From NCBI RefSeq assembly GCF_000006405.1, contig NW_003200605.1:343438-407437 (forward strand): DNA of 64,000 nucleotides. The letters are read 5' to 3'. How positions within the stretch are numbered: position 1 is the first letter of the stretch; every line of letters starts with the position of its first letter. Source of the stretch: Perkinsus marinus ATCC 50983 (taxonomy: Eukaryota; Perkinsozoa; Perkinsida; Perkinsidae). The position numbers were made by a program, and so were the translations under genes. Shown here piece after piece: positions 1 through 11,423 of the stretch. The notes beneath the pieces are model-generated. The model was not told where the DNA came from and did no database searches. It saw nothing but the letters and a program-made list of their open reading frames with translations.

Positions 1-1850
1 TGGTTTATGTCTACTGCACACCCCTGAGGGAAAGTTTAACTGATCGCAGTAGTTTACATATAGCAGTTTAACTAAACAAAAATTGTTAAAATCAGAAATG
101 ATTAGGAGAGTGATACATCAAGATCGGAATAGAAGTACACGGGCGTACTTCCGAGATTCCCAAACTTCATATGTCATAATATCGGAAAGAGCATCTCCGC
201 GCTGAGTTATCATACTCATTATTCCCAACCCAAACACCCAATCCCTACTCATTATCCCCGCACAACAGGTCAAAGTATGCTAGGAGAGAACTTGCATTGT
301 TTCACATAAACTTCACATGCGCTATTAAAATAAGTGCGGCATGTTCTTTACATACAAGTAAGATAATGACAGATTTGCCGTTTGCGGCAAAGCTATAGGG
401 CGATGAATTATCGTTTCACATAATCATCACGACTTCATCTGACGATTACATTACTCATGGAGACTTGGAGGCCTCGTCAAACGCATCAGATAGGAATGGA
501 CAAGTACACTCATCGGTGGAGGATTCCTCAGCCACGGCCCCAGTTTTTCTTGGAGGCTCATCGAATGCTTCTAGTCGGCGTAGTTCGCTCCCCCTGACGA
601 ACCGCGGGATGATGAAGATCTCCTTGGGACAGCCTCTGAAAGAGTAGCGGAAATAGTGCGAGACGATCATCGGAAAGAAATTTACCTCTTGGAAAGTGAC
701 ACGTCATACGGTGATTCCCGATAAAAGCCCGGCATACACCAGCAGACTTGCCTCTTCTCATACCAGTTATATCGACACCACTTGGGTGGGCTATCACGGG
801 GATACCCTAAACGAGATGAAGTGAACCACTCATCGAGAGGGAGGGAAGGACATCATCCAACTTACATGACAGAGCACGGTGTAGCCACGGGTTGGTTGAA
901 GGACAAGTCGAGTTGAGTCCAGGGCCATGGGGCCGATGGAGTATTTTGTAAGGATTGGAAGAACTTCTTTTAAAGGCACAAAACTAATTTCCGTGAGCTC
1001 CGCGCGGAATTGAAAAACTTAGGTATATCTCACTACTCTAATACTTATTGTAAACACGACGGGGAAAATGTGTAGATAATCGGAAAAGGTTCCCGATTAT
1101 CCGAGTTCCATTGTGCTACTCTGCGCTTGCACGGTCTGCTCACGCGTGCAGCGTTCATTATCCACGAAGTCCGCACGCGTGAGCAGACCGCACGACATGT
1201 AGATCTTTTAAAACAAGAAGAAACTAAAACTCCGAAACGCATCTTCACGACTTTAAAAAACTGGACTGCACTTGAGACTTGACTCCCAATCTTAGTCAAA
1301 CCCCGCTTATCGAATTCCTTGCCATAATGGTAAGGAGATACAGATATCCTGTAACCCCTCCTACCACTGGCGGCCTGTGTGCACACGCGATTGGAATGAT
1401 AAATATTGTTCACGTATTGCATACTGTATGTAGACTCGAGCGGTACCAGTCAGCCGGAAGCATATATAATCTACGACGATCCAGACTGAATTAAAGAGAT
1501 ATGGCATGTGTACGTTCGTAGTATGGAATTCATGTAGATGGTTGGCAGCCCAGGGCTGCTATTAGAAGTGTAAGTTTAGCGCATGCTTGCGCGCGTGTGG
1601 ATTTTCGCTGCGCGAATCTCATCTTGTCTAATATCACGCAGTAGTGGTTGGGTATTCTCGAGCATGTGAGTTGGCCCTTCGATGGTGAATCCATCGGAGA
1701 CTGCGAACATTTGAAGGGAAGTTGAAATGAGTTATCAGCCCCTTCCACGAGTACTAGTGGCTGTGCAGTGCACAATGACAATGATCTATCAAAACATGGA
1801 ATGTATTCGGAATGTTACAGAGTTGAATTTTGGCCAAAATAACGACCGAG
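1..1850. other. Region without a supported gene
   Basis: I find no reading frame here that both starts with ATG and resembles a protein. The short frames are interrupted and of low complexity. The region holds one perfect 18-bp inverted repeat (1132-1149 with 1173-1190, listed separately). The final part is probably the 5' flank of the aspartyl protease gene. Confidence 0.5.
1132..1190. repeat. Perfect 18-bp inverted repeat (hairpin)
   Basis: The arm at 1132-1149 (cggtctgctcacgcgtgc) is exactly reverse-complementary to 1173-1190, with a 23-nt spacer. It lies in non-coding DNA. It could form a stable hairpin or be the end of a small foldback element. Nothing nearby identifies its role. Confidence 0.85.
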
Positions 1851-2993
1851 ATGCCTCTTCTTCTGCCTATCCGTCTGCTCGCCTTGGTTTACGTATTGGG
1901 CGTGTTGAAGGTCACCCGAGCAGAAACTCTGAAGCTCGATGTGAGGCTCAAAGGTGTAGGCGGATTCGGCTTCGGATTGTTTCATACTCTGGTCGACAAG
2001 AATGGCCAAAAGCTAGATGTTCTCGTTGACACTGGGTCTGGTTCTTTTTTCCTTATCTGGAAGGATTGGCTCGAGAAAAACAGTAGAATCCTCTGCAAGG
2101 ATTGGCCCATGGGGTGTTTCGAATGTTCTCCGCCTTGCTCTGTGGGTAACGTGACGAGAACTGCTACTTTCGGTGGAGGAGTCACGGTGAAAATGTTTCA
2201 GCATAAAGCGAAGTTAACGGTGGGTCAGGTGTCGCAGACCCTCACTTTCGGACTGATATTTCAACACACTCCTCCCATCGATCCCATGAATCCTCCGGTA
2301 AATTTGATGGGTCTTGGCTATGATAAAGGTTTTGTGAACTTCCCGTCCATGATGACGCAATTGCGATCATCACGAACTATATCGACCGGTATTATCGCCC
2401 TCTACTTGTATCCTCCCGCTGATCCCAATGAGGATTCCGCTGATGGAGGCCTACTCCTGGGTGGAGGCGATCCTGGATTATATGAGGGTGCATTGAAGTA
2501 TATCGACTTCTCTACACACGGACGTTACACCGTAAACATCGATAAGCTACAAGTCGGTGATGGACACATAACTCTTGGTATGAATATGAACGTACTACTC
2601 GACACCGGCAGCAACATTCTACTTGTCCCAGGACTATACTACAACAGTCTCATCGATGATATTAGAGCCCAAACTGACAAGGCTGCAGGTGTGCATGTCG
2701 CTTTCGTGTACGATCGAGTAGCGAAGAGATGGTATTTTCCCTGCCAATACAAGACCAAATTGCCACTGTTGCGGTTTTACTTGGGCCCTCAAGGCATGAC
2801 CCCATTCTCGATGACATACATGCACTACGCTAAGAGAACGACCTATAACCCTGTTATTTGTAGTCTTATTATCAAGAAGAATCGCAAGAACGAATGGATC
2901 TTTCCCGATCGTATACTGATCGATAACTATTTCCAGTTCGACCCTACTCTCAAACGAGTGGGAATTGGCAAGTTAAAACCGCGATCTCCGTAA
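1851..2993 (+). CDS. Secreted pepsin-like aspartyl protease (family A1)
   Basis: A predicted 380-residue two-domain aspartic endopeptidase. Both catalytic motifs are visible: DTGSGSFF near residue 54 and DTGSNILLVPG near residue 256, each supplying one active-site Asp. The frame stays open upstream to a TTG at 1830, but the first ATG at 1851 is chosen because it begins a clear signal peptide (MPLLLPIRLLALVYVLG). The protein is therefore expected to enter the secretory pathway. The length fits the pepsin family and a single exon covers both lobes. No transmembrane anchor is seen at the C-terminus, so secretion or vacuolar delivery are both possible. The substrate is unknown. A pyrimidine-rich TCTCTTT stretch follows the stop codon. 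The family call is secure; the cellular role is inference. Confidence 0.9.
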   Translation: MPLLLPIRLLALVYVLGVLKVTRAETLKLDVRLKGVGGFGFGLFHTLVDKNGQKLDVLVDTGSGSFFLIWKDWLEKNSRILCKDWPMGCFECSPPCSVGNVTRTATFGGGVTVKMFQHKAKLTVGQVSQTLTFGLIFQHTPPIDPMNPPVNLMGLGYDKGFVNFPSMMTQLRSSRTISTGIIALYLYPPADPNEDSADGGLLLGGGDPGLYEGALKYIDFSTHGRYTVNIDKLQVGDGHITLGMNMNVLLDTGSNILLVPGLYYNSLIDDIRAQTDKAAGVHVAFVYDRVAKRWYFPCQYKTKLPLLRFYLGPQGMTPFSMTYMHYAKRTTYNPVICSLIIKKNRKNEWIFPDRILIDNYFQFDPTLKRVGIGKLKPRSP

Positions 2994-5290
2994 ACAATTC
3001 TCTCCTTTTGTAGAGAGAATTATCTCCTCTTATCTCTTCTGCTTATCTCTATCTCATTTCTTTTCATTCCATTCTTTCGAACCCTAGCTCTACAGCAGAA
3101 TGCCCTCCATTATCGTTGATCGTTTCATGAACGCTCCGTGAGAAGACCTCCAGCTGGATTGGTCCTTCTAGTGGTATGTTTTCACATATACCATTTAGAA
3201 GTATGCTATTCTTCGAGTTGTTCCATAGAGAGCTTATTTTCTGGCGAATGGGCAGGCTTTGTCGGTGGATTAAGATTCAGACTACACGGGGAAATACATC
3301 AGAGTGTCTTGAGTTCACATGAGTGCATTGATATCATTGTCCTTTCTGTTACGAGTTGCAGCCAAAGATACCACTGGAAGGGACAGTCAAGATTCTATCC
3401 TCGGACCGAGGACTCCGAGAGTTTGCAATTTGCAAATTGCAAAGGACACTGCGAAGTTCGAGACAGAGAGAACGCGTTCGAATGGTAGAATCGTGCAGAA
3501 ATAATGGAGCGTGCCTCCCGTTACTCTTCGGTCACTCAACCTGATGAAGAGGATAAAGAAATGGACCCAGCTGCCGCCCTGGTTTCGCATGACGAGAACT
3601 GCTCTCAGTGACCAGATCGATCACGTTTGCGTCCGAGTTATGCGGGCGGAAGCGGAACTCCTGGGCAAGCAACAATTAGTGTGAGACGATGCATACCTAT
3701 GGCGAACTTTAGTGACAAATTGACCTTCGAAAATTCGATAGACGAATGATACGAGGGAACGCAGCTACATGTATATCCTTGTGCCATCGAGAATAATAGT
3801 CTCCAGCGAGGGATGACTTATGCTAGAGTAGGGACTTTGAGTCCTGGTGATGATGCTTGTAGTCGATACACTATGGTGAGTGCTCATGATATGTGTCATG
3901 CACAGACCCCGCAGTTGTGGAAGCGGATCCTGCCGAGAGGAGAAGGAGTATCTTACCAGAGGTTATCATCTCGCTCAGAGCGAGTCGGCCTGTTTACAAC
4001 ATTCCATGCATGATGAAGAACTTACACAATTTTTGCAGAGCCTATGCTACAACTGAATAATGAAATGAACTGTGTGGGCCAATTCAATAGACTAAAGCTG
4101 ATCCGGCATATTATGTCGGACATAAGCTAGTGTGCATCGATGCGAATCCAAGCCGTGTTGTTGACGTTGCATTTGAAACTCACACACATGCGCCGAGAAG
4201 CTACGGGCCTCGTAGTACGAGGCTTGGGTCTTTTTTTTGAACACTCTGTACTATAGAGTTTGTAGCAGAGCAACTGATCAGTAGCCTCCTTGGCACAAAG
4301 CGACACGGAGGATGCTAGAAACCACCCCTCAGGATCCACCATCATCAGAGACATCACTCATATGCTCGCTGACAGCATCACTGTCTCCCTCGGAGGGAGT
4401 CCCTCCTACTCCGATATCGTAGCCGTGATAGTAGCAGCAATCTTCTTGTTTATACTCGACGTGGCCTCACCTTGTAGTGTGGAGAGGATGGAAGACTTGC
4501 AGGGTTTCCTCTTGTAATCTCGGTCACGAGATGAGTGCCCGATTAACTGGTGTCATACAAGCGGCTCACACCTCCGTGAGGTGACCTCACACAGGTCTGT
4601 CCCGTCACGCAGTCCACTAGAAAGAATAACGTGTCAGTTGCCAAGAACTTTCTCTCAGAAACTTTGGACTATTGAAGCACTCGCGGATGGCCAAGCTCGT
4701 TCGCCGACTCAAATCACCTTCGCTGGAGTTGACACTAGCTTTTGCGACCGAGTACTCTGTCCAAGACCTCCCCATCAGCAGATGGCGTGAAGCCTCTGGC
4801 GTCTTTGAGTACATAAGTGTGGTTATGTACCATGTATTACTCGTTATAAAGGATAGCTTCAATCGACGCTTGACATTTGCGAGACTAACTTGCATCTTCC
4901 TCGGGGAGTATTTTAAGCCGTGATGCTGATTATTTCGAGATTATGTGAGATGTCGTCAGCAGGGTTCGAACCCGGGTGCAATGAGTTGAGCATTAGTTCA
5001 GTGCGCTCAAGTAGTCCTTTGAGGTCGTGAACAGAGGGTCTCTACAATGAATTGTTGATCCACGATGATGATAATATCACCACTGATGTGTAGTCTGCCA
5101 ATCACGGCTACAACCCGTGCGGGAGCAAAGCAATCACTTTATCGCTGAGTGACACCGACTCCTTCTCAACTATGACCCTTGTTCGTTGCTTGTGGGGCGC
5201 CCCACAACACTACTGATGGCGTCAGGCACTCCTACCCTAGGATGAGATGGGGAAACGCCTCTGTTATCCGATTCGGGAACACGATAAATT

Positions 5291-5345
5291 GTACTGTATT
5301 TATTGTATCAGAATCGGGCAAAGTCTGATACAATAAATACAGTAC
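5291..5345. repeat. Perfect 22-bp inverted repeat with 11-nt loop
   Basis: The arm 5291-5312 is exactly reverse-complementary to 5324-5345, separated by an 11-nt loop at 5313-5323. The stem is A/T-rich. The size resembles a small hairpin-RNA precursor or a minimal foldback element. No gene overlaps it. Confidence 0.9.
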
Positions 5346-6019
5346 CAATTCATGCCAATCCAATGGACATACTATATATCTGGATCAAACGCGTTGTCGC
5401 CACCTCCCAATCAAAGGCGTCGTGCAGTCACGATAGTCTCGGAACTACTGACATCGCTGCAACAATCCCTCCACCCATGCTCATCCCTGACCATAGGATG
5501 CCTTTCATCGGCCCTCGAATACACCAAGCATCTGTACCACTTATGCTTTCAGCCTTCCGTCACTGTCCCCTTCTTACAGTTCCCAAGTTGGGAATCCCAA
5601 TAGTCCCATAATGTCCAGTCTACTAGCGTCTCAGATGAAGACAATATATGGATCAACAGCCATCACCTTCCTCTCACCGCTCTCGGCACTACCTCTACTA
5701 GTGTCTCAGCGGCTGAGCCACTCGTAGATGAGCCTCAGCCCCAGCCGACGCCTTCGACGCCTCCCCCGATGGCTAACTTGGTGGAGGTTATTGGTGATGG
5801 ACTCGGACTGTAGCCTTGGCGAAGTCGATGCGTCCGTGAGTCCCCACTCCAGCATCTCCTGTGCCTAGCATGTGTATCCAGGCCGTACTTCGTGCTAGAT
5901 TGAGGGCAGTCCTAGACGGTCACCATGATGGTTTAGAACGGGTATTTCTCAACTGCTCTAACCATATCGGATGTCGACACTCCTTCGAGCGACCCTTCGC
6001 CTTTGTAAGCTGACCGCAG

Positions 6020-6215
6020 GGCGAACAATCATTCGAGCCAAGATATGCCCAAGTAAAATCAAATTCGCCAGAAACCGCGCTCGATAGAAAAATCAATTTC
6101 GACGACACGTGTCATTAGTACAATCAATTCCGCCGGCATGTCTGAAGTAAGATCTATTTACGAAGTGCAGAAATGAATTTCGCTGATAGGACATTCAATT
6201 TTGCCTAAGGGGTCG
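6020..6215 (-). repeat. CGAAATTGA-type repeat, copy 1 (inverted)
   Basis: This stretch carries repeated variants of (T)CAATTTCG spaced by tens of bases. Read on the minus strand it matches 15800-16010 over most of its length; shared landmarks are an acgtgtc block, the TTTCTATCGAG block and the GATTGTTCG-like block. It is a dispersed repeat of unknown origin, diverged but clearly alignable by eye. Confidence 0.65.
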
Positions 6216-6555
6216 TTTGCCTATCATCATGCCAAACCCAGGTAACAACTCTGACTATGAGAGTTACCACGAGGAGGGATATCTATGGTGAGTTTCTGCG
6301 ATATGGTTACTGCTCTCTCGCTCTTCTTGCAGTTTCTCACTGTGAAATTCTCACGTGAACATGTATGATGCTTCATCTCTTTAGGCAGAATTTAGAATGC
6401 AGAAGATGGAAGATATGGCATCTTATCTGATGATATGCCCACCCGAAAGGTTATATTCACACACATATCGTCTTGCATGTTGACTGGGAAGGTCGCACTA
6501 CTGCTTAACTCGACACTCTACAAAAGTAATCACAATATTTACTAAATCACTTGTG

Positions 6556-6945
6556 TCAACTTAATACCACACTTCCCCCTCTTCGCAGCTCTTCTACAGC
6601 AAACATGATATCCTCAGCGCTCCTCAGACCTTCCAGCCTCGTCATCCTCCCATTTGGGGACTCGACAACAATACACGGCAACTTCCCAACTCCAGCGGCT
6701 CTCGCCAACTCCCGTTCTTCATCCACATCAATTCTATCCACGTAGTAATTTCCCGGTGGTAACTTCTTCAATTCGTCAGCTTCCAACAAACAAGGACCGC
6801 ACCACTTGGCGTGAAACACCGTTATGTGGGGTAGTGCCCGCGAGCCTTCTTCCGAGGCAACACTGAGTAGCGTACTGTTCAACGTGACACCGAGTAAACC
6901 AAGAAGGGAGACTAGCAGTAAGACCGAATGTAGTCGTGATTTCAT
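6556..6945 (-). CDS. Thioredoxin-like protein with N-terminal signal/anchor
   Basis: A 129-residue protein with the redox motif WCGPC near residue 48, followed by a short thioredoxin fold with the conserved KLPCIVV strand. The first ~30 residues (MKSRLHSVLLLVSLLGLLG) form a hydrophobic segment that should act as a signal peptide or membrane anchor, placing the domain in the secretory pathway or an organelle. The frame extends upstream to a TTG, but the ATG at 6945 is the likely start. It lies about 100 bases downstream of the TRAPPC5 gene on the same strand. A further exon beyond the stop cannot be excluded. It acts as a dithiol/disulfide exchange protein by family; its substrate is unknown. 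Confidence 0.85.
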   Translation of the reverse strand: MKSRLHSVLLLVSLLGLLGVTLNSTLLSVASEEGSRALPHITVFHAKWCGPCLLEADELKKLPPGNYYVDRIDVDEERELARAAGVGKLPCIVVESPNGRMTRLEGLRSAEDIMFAVEELRRGGSVVLS

Positions 6946-7048
6946 CGCATACAAACGACTTCAAAAATCAACATCACACTCATACTGAATGAACTCAAAT
7001 CGACGATGAATCGAACCGAAATGTTACAAATGGTGACGAGTTTCAAGT

Positions 7049-7477
7049 CTATATAGTGCCGACTAAGGCACTTCCACCAGCCCCTACTCGCTTCTGTCGA
7101 TCAATAACACTTCTGTCGAAATCTACAATAATAGTAATTGCCATAGGGTCAGTCTCGGGGTCCTCACTGGTGTAAGCCGCCGTGCATTTACATTGCTGAC
7201 ATAATACTTATGAAGTATGAGGCTCAATGTGATTACCATGCCAACAGCATTGATCGCTCCCTCGATCAGACCAGCGGCGAACGCGGCACAATTCACAAAG
7301 TTGTCGTCTGAGTCGTCCGAGACGGGCGGTAAGGAGATGAACCTGTTGGCAGTAGTGGGAGAGGGAAAAGATAGGAAGCAATACTTGTTCAATATCCACT
7401 GTTTATCAGCTAAATAGAACTCACATTCTTGGTCTGTTGTTAAAACCTGATAAGTTAATCACTGCAATACGGAGTAT

Positions 7478-7546
<69 letters not shown>

Positions 7547-7943
7547 GACCACTACTACTACTACTACCACTACTACTACTACCACTACTACCTCAGCTTC
7601 ATGACCAAACAGAGCCTTCCAAAGATAAGTAGCAATGTGATATAACAGGGGCAAAACCTTATAATCTCGCTTTCGCGACATCTGACCAAGCACCCCGTTG
7701 GTAGAACCCTTTTCATCCTATTCTCACATTCCGAGAAGTATCCCTCATATACGTTAGTTCCAGCAAACCCGGCCCCATAGAGGCGCCCATCTTATGCAGT
7801 TTACTCTCTAGATGCTCATTATCTGGCCCTTGCCGCCGTACAGCGTAACAAACCATCTCACTGAATAGATGCGCCACAGACGCTTGTGAGACCTGAAAAC
7901 ACGAGAACTTCAGAAAGGGAGCACAGCAAATAGTGAACGCCAT
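7049..7943 (-). CDS. TRAPPC5: TRAPP complex subunit 5 (Trs31 family)
   Basis: A core subunit of the TRAPP tethering complex, which activates Rab GTPases in ER-Golgi traffic. Exons on the minus strand: 7728-7892, 7592-7681, 7385-7446, 7237-7342 and 7049-7195. The joins are in phase, with introns of 46, 145, 42 and 41 nt. Recognisable blocks in order are LFSEMVCYAVRR, DYKVLPLLYHIATYLWKALFG, FISLPPVSDDSDDNFVNCAAF and the C-terminal AITIIVDFDRSVIDR, which match the Bet3-like fold of Trs31 in order and spacing. The exons give 189 residues, close to the family length of about 188. The frame is open to an ATG at 7943, but that segment looks like an intron tail ending in ttttcag; the true first exon was not found. 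The second intron is filled by an ACT/GTA microsatellite. Confidence 0.88.
7447..7591 (-). repeat. Intronic (ACT/GTA)n microsatellite in TRAPPC5
   Basis: The 145-nt intron consists largely of ACT triplets on the plus strand (about 7478-7591), interrupted by a few ACC and ACG. In the sense of the gene it reads GTAGTAGTGG from the first base, so the microsatellite starts exactly at the splice donor. The other introns of the gene are 41-46 nt, so the expansion accounts for the extra length. Confidence 0.9.
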
Positions 7944-9151
7944 TTAATGATCATCAACTACCCTCACTCCCTAAACTGTCCAAACTGACAATACCACATT
8001 TCTATCGCATCACGGAATCTCAGCGACTCAATCGAGAGAAACACCAGCGTACTTTACCCTTAGGCAAATATGCAAAATCAGCATTAGCTGTTAACATATA
8101 AGAGTTTTGAGCTGAAACTCTAATAAAACATACAAATCCACCCGTGATACGAAAAACACTAGTCAAAAACATACTTCACGACTACTGCATAATGCGAATT
8201 TCGCGTTTTCACCGAGTACTACGCTATTTCACGTAAAACGGGTAAAACCTCACTGCTTATCTATTGTATAGTGGAATTAAACCGTAATATTCGGGGCCGT
8301 TACTGGTATATGAGGGCGAGCGAGAAAATCACTTTCCTCGATATATGCAAAGTGGACAGGAGAATATACGTTTGTGAAAAGATTAAAAATGATTACGGCT
8401 GCCACGACAGAACATAGGTTCAAATCCAAGGCTCAGAAGTAGTGTTGAGAAAATATATGTTCGCTTGCCTCAACTGAGCTCCGGAGTTTTCTCACTAACT
8501 TTACAAGTTTACGTACGAATTCGGGTGAGATAGTACAGAAACCAGCGAGAATTTCCCGAAGTTTTCTCAGAATTTTCACATTGTTACCAACAGATAGTAT
8601 TTTCCCACACTGCTCACGAGGACTCAACTACTACAGTAAGTCGACAAAATGAGCTCAGCATCGTTTTTAATACTTCCAGTGAACTCCCCCGCACCACTAA
8701 CACTCTCAACATTCATATTACCTCTGCAGTGCCAGCAACGATAGTCCTAGTAAGCACGCAGTAGTCTCTAGATACCTTCCTCACTTCACTGCTCTCCATC
8801 TGTTGCTTTCTGGTCGACATATGCGCAAGTAAAACCCCAAAAGGACTATCTCATCACATTCACCATTGACACACTGTCAGTCTACTATAAGCGTACTTGC
8901 GTCGAGAAAAAGAGCACTAACTCGTTTGAGAGAGAATAGCCACCGTTTTCGACGACAAGCAAAACGTCGTTTTCGAGCCTACTTCACTAACTCGACCGCG
9001 GAATAGGTAGTAGCCTCTACTGAAAATGATACAGAACAATGCGGAAAACTACGTAGTAGTGGATACCCCAGTGATGATTGCCGCTACAAGCTAAAGCGTA
9101 ATCACAAGTAGTAGTAGCAGCAGTAATAGTAGGATATTATACGTGAGACAC
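7944..9151. other. Intergenic region with two dispersed repeats
   Basis: No gene is supported. About 8130-8260 is a copy of the short element with gtgaaaaac/cacgactactgca landmarks (family B). About 8440-8625 is a plus-oriented copy of the ~190-bp element (family A). Short AGT/AGC triplet runs occur at about 9098-9132. Confidence 0.6.
8440..8625 (+). repeat. Family A ~190-bp dispersed element, copy 1
   Basis: Landmarks in order are an atatatgttcgct start, CTCAACTGAGCTCCGGAG, a TCTCACTAACTTTA block, a pyrimidine/adenine-rich centre with CAGAAACCAGCGAGAATTTCC, and the end tattttcccacactgc. The same ordered blocks recur at 37.0, 38.6, 40.1, 42.0, 58.5, 62.25-62.85 and 63.65 kb. No coding capacity is seen. 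Confidence 0.8.
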
Positions 9152-10578
9152 TCAGCCCGCACGACCAAGATCAGCTGCAGGATGGTCCTTCCTAGGGAGT
9201 ACCATGCGGTCCACTAGCAAGCTATGGCCTTCCTCCTCATCACTAGTGGTCAGTGGGTCAGTCTCGGCAACGATTTTGCGTTTCCGAGTCTGCAACACCA
9301 ACAACGTTAGTGATAGTATTACTGCCAATATCAGAGAGAATGAGAACCATAATACCACTTCTCGGTAAGTTCCTGTCATAGTCTTCACCAAGCCGACCAT
9401 CCAGCCTCCTATGAACACTCCAGCAGCCTCCATCACTTCATAACACCCATAAGCAGTAGCAAACAGGGCCCCTGAGCCCTGTATTGCTGAGGGCACTGTC
9501 GCTCGCAGAACTGTGGGAGTAAGTGCGTTACAGAAAGAGAGCATAAGCAGTGGAATGTCTGGAGACGTGAACAAGCTGCTACTGAGGAGGTAGTACCCCA
9601 ATGAGCCTATCGTGCCAGCTACCATCAGTATCACCGGTAGTAGGACTGCCGATCTTCCAGCATAGTCAATAGCAAGGCCCATAAGAGGTGATAGGAGTAT
9701 GCCGAGACTGTCAGTTATAGCCGCGGACTGACCAGACTCCACCTTGGTGTAGTTGTATTTGGCCCGGAGGTAATCAGCATCAATGTGACCGAATACTCGA
9801 TGGGCGTTTGAAAAGAGGAGATGGAGGAAGCAGACGATCCAGAATGCCAAGGGGAGCATCAACGTCCTACGGAAATCTCGGAAAATAGCCGCGCCCTTCA
9901 CTCGCACGTGCTGCTGAGGCATTTGCCTATACCGATTTCTCTTGCTCATTCTTAGCCACCAATATGAAACCACAGTCGACACAAGGCACCAGAACAGACC
10001 CCATAGAATGGATATACTATAATCACCATTGAAGAGCTCAGCTACGGGAGCTAGAGTAGTCTTGGATACCACACCAGAGAGAGAATGAAATGCTTCCTGA
10101 AATTCGAAAATTTCCATCATTAACGACGACTCAGTTACTGTATTACTGTCAATCCTATTGCAAAGGTAATTTTATTGGGAAAATAAATCGCCGCTATCGC
10201 TCCTGTGAGTGAAGACACGCAGCCCTGCCCAAGGCCTGCGATGAACCTTCCAGTGAGTGCCAACCAGAAAATGTGTATTTTCGTGCCAAGGAAAAATATC
10301 AGTTGCCCTGTGCAAACGACCCCAAGGAAGAACATAACGCCGAGTTTAACTCCCCAGCATTTGTCTACGACGACTCCTCCTACTGCGGGAAGGATGAGGT
10401 TTGGAAGAGTGCCGATAGATTGAAACCAACCCCATCGTAAGGAGTCAATAGGAGGGCTCCACTGAGGGTCTTTGGCATAGTACGCCTTCAGTGGTGATAT
10501 GGTCTTGATGAAATGCGCTCCAAATTGGACCAACACGGCAACTAATAAGACGCCCCATAACCTGCCATACGCGGGCAG
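9152..10578 (-). CDS. Major facilitator superfamily transporter, MFSD1-like (5' end missing)
   Basis: A multi-pass membrane transporter. Exons on the minus strand are 10147-10578 and 9152-10096, joined in phase across a 50-nt GT-AG intron, giving 458 residues. The join restores a helix (AIGLT joined to EAFHSLSG) that aligns without gaps to the equivalent MFSD1 helix as I know it. The first-loop MFS signature region (GGVVVDKCWGVKLGVMFFLG) and GRFIAGLGQGC in helix 4 are visible, and about eleven to twelve hydrophobic helices can be counted. A long central loop precedes the second half, and an acidic cytosolic tail (TSDEEEGHSLLVDRM) contains a possible di-leucine-type sorting motif, which in MFSD1 directs the protein to lysosomes. 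The exon before the acceptor at 10579 was not identified. The substrate is unknown. Confidence 0.82.
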
Positions 10579-11397
10579 CTAGTGGAAAACCGTATTGATC
10601 CTCCTACCTAGCTCTATCAGAGAAACGATGTCGAAGTCGTTGTTGAGGAGGCTGACTTGGTGACGGCGGATGACTATCCTACAAAGCACAAGCACTGAAG
10701 TGATGCTATAGTAGTAGTAGTAGTAGTGGTAGTAACAGTAGTAGTATGAGTATGGTTACTTCACTGATTATGCTATACGATGAAGACGGTGGAGGTAGAG
10801 GCTCTCCTTCCCTAACACGATGAATTGGAGGGGATAACATGATGACTCTAACAAACTCAACAAAGCTAATGATAGGTGCGACCCTTTGCCGAAGGCATTC
10901 TTTATAGTGTGGTTACCACTTACCACTGGTCGGAATATCAGTGTCGCATACCACACCTTTGCCAAGTTCTATTCCACCATTGGAAGCTTCAATTTCGGCA
11001 GACTACTAAGCTCGTGTGCGAAGATTCCCCAGAGGCGAACTTGATGATCCCACGTGTGAAATAGGAGTTACTATTATGTCGAAATCAAAGTTACTAAACC
11101 GGCCCGTCGAAATTGAAATTTCCTATGTCGAAATGGAAGATTCTAAAACCGCGCATCCTTGAAGTATCTTGGCGCACGAATTCGCTAGTCTGCCGGAGTT
11201 GAATTTTCCAGTGGTGAAATACAAGTTGTGAAAGTGGCGTGTATCTCGATGAGCGATTCCTAAGTCACCTGTTCATCGGCCAGCTTCACCAAAATAAGCG
11301 TCACGTTTCTGTCTTTTCGTCACCCCTTGCAACCCCAGCATTTCGGCGTGGGAGGCTCGCTGTCAGTGACAGCCTGTCACCAAGGAGCGGTCTCGCC

Positions 11398-11423
11398 AAC
11401 ACCCCAAAAATTTTTGGGGTGTT
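11398..11423. repeat. 26-bp perfect palindrome inside a nested inverted repeat
   Basis: The sequence centred between 11410 and 11411 reads identically on both strands over 26 bases (left half aacaccccaaaaa). It is flanked by a second inverted pair, cgccaacac at 11394-11402 and gtgttggcg at 11438-11446, so alternative nested hairpins are possible. It is non-coding. Confidence 0.85.

Larger units (their letters stand above)
2994..6555. other. Gene-poor region with repeats
   Basis: No gene is supported. Short frames occur, such as a Pro-rich stretch at about 5635-5812 ending in PQPQPTPSTPPP, but they lack neighbours in frame and a recognisable product. The region holds a perfect 22-bp hairpin at 5291-5345 and, at about 6020-6215, an inverted copy of the CGAAATTGA-type repeat seen again at 15.8-16.0 kb. 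A tRNA B-box-like string at about 4958-4975 has no matching acceptor stem. Confidence 0.45.

Noticed and set aside
465-647. Ser-rich 60-residue frame near the start
   Set aside because: It begins with TTG, is short, and has no family. An internal near-repeat (ttggaggc) explains part of the frame.
4940-4985. Possible tRNA at the ggttcgaaccc string
   Set aside because: The string is a short palindrome. Neither strand gives a matching acceptor stem at the right distance.
7421-7693. Frame encoding a long poly-Val run
   Set aside because: It is the translation of the intronic GTA microsatellite joined to a genuine TRAPPC5 exon. The poly-Val part is removed by splicing.
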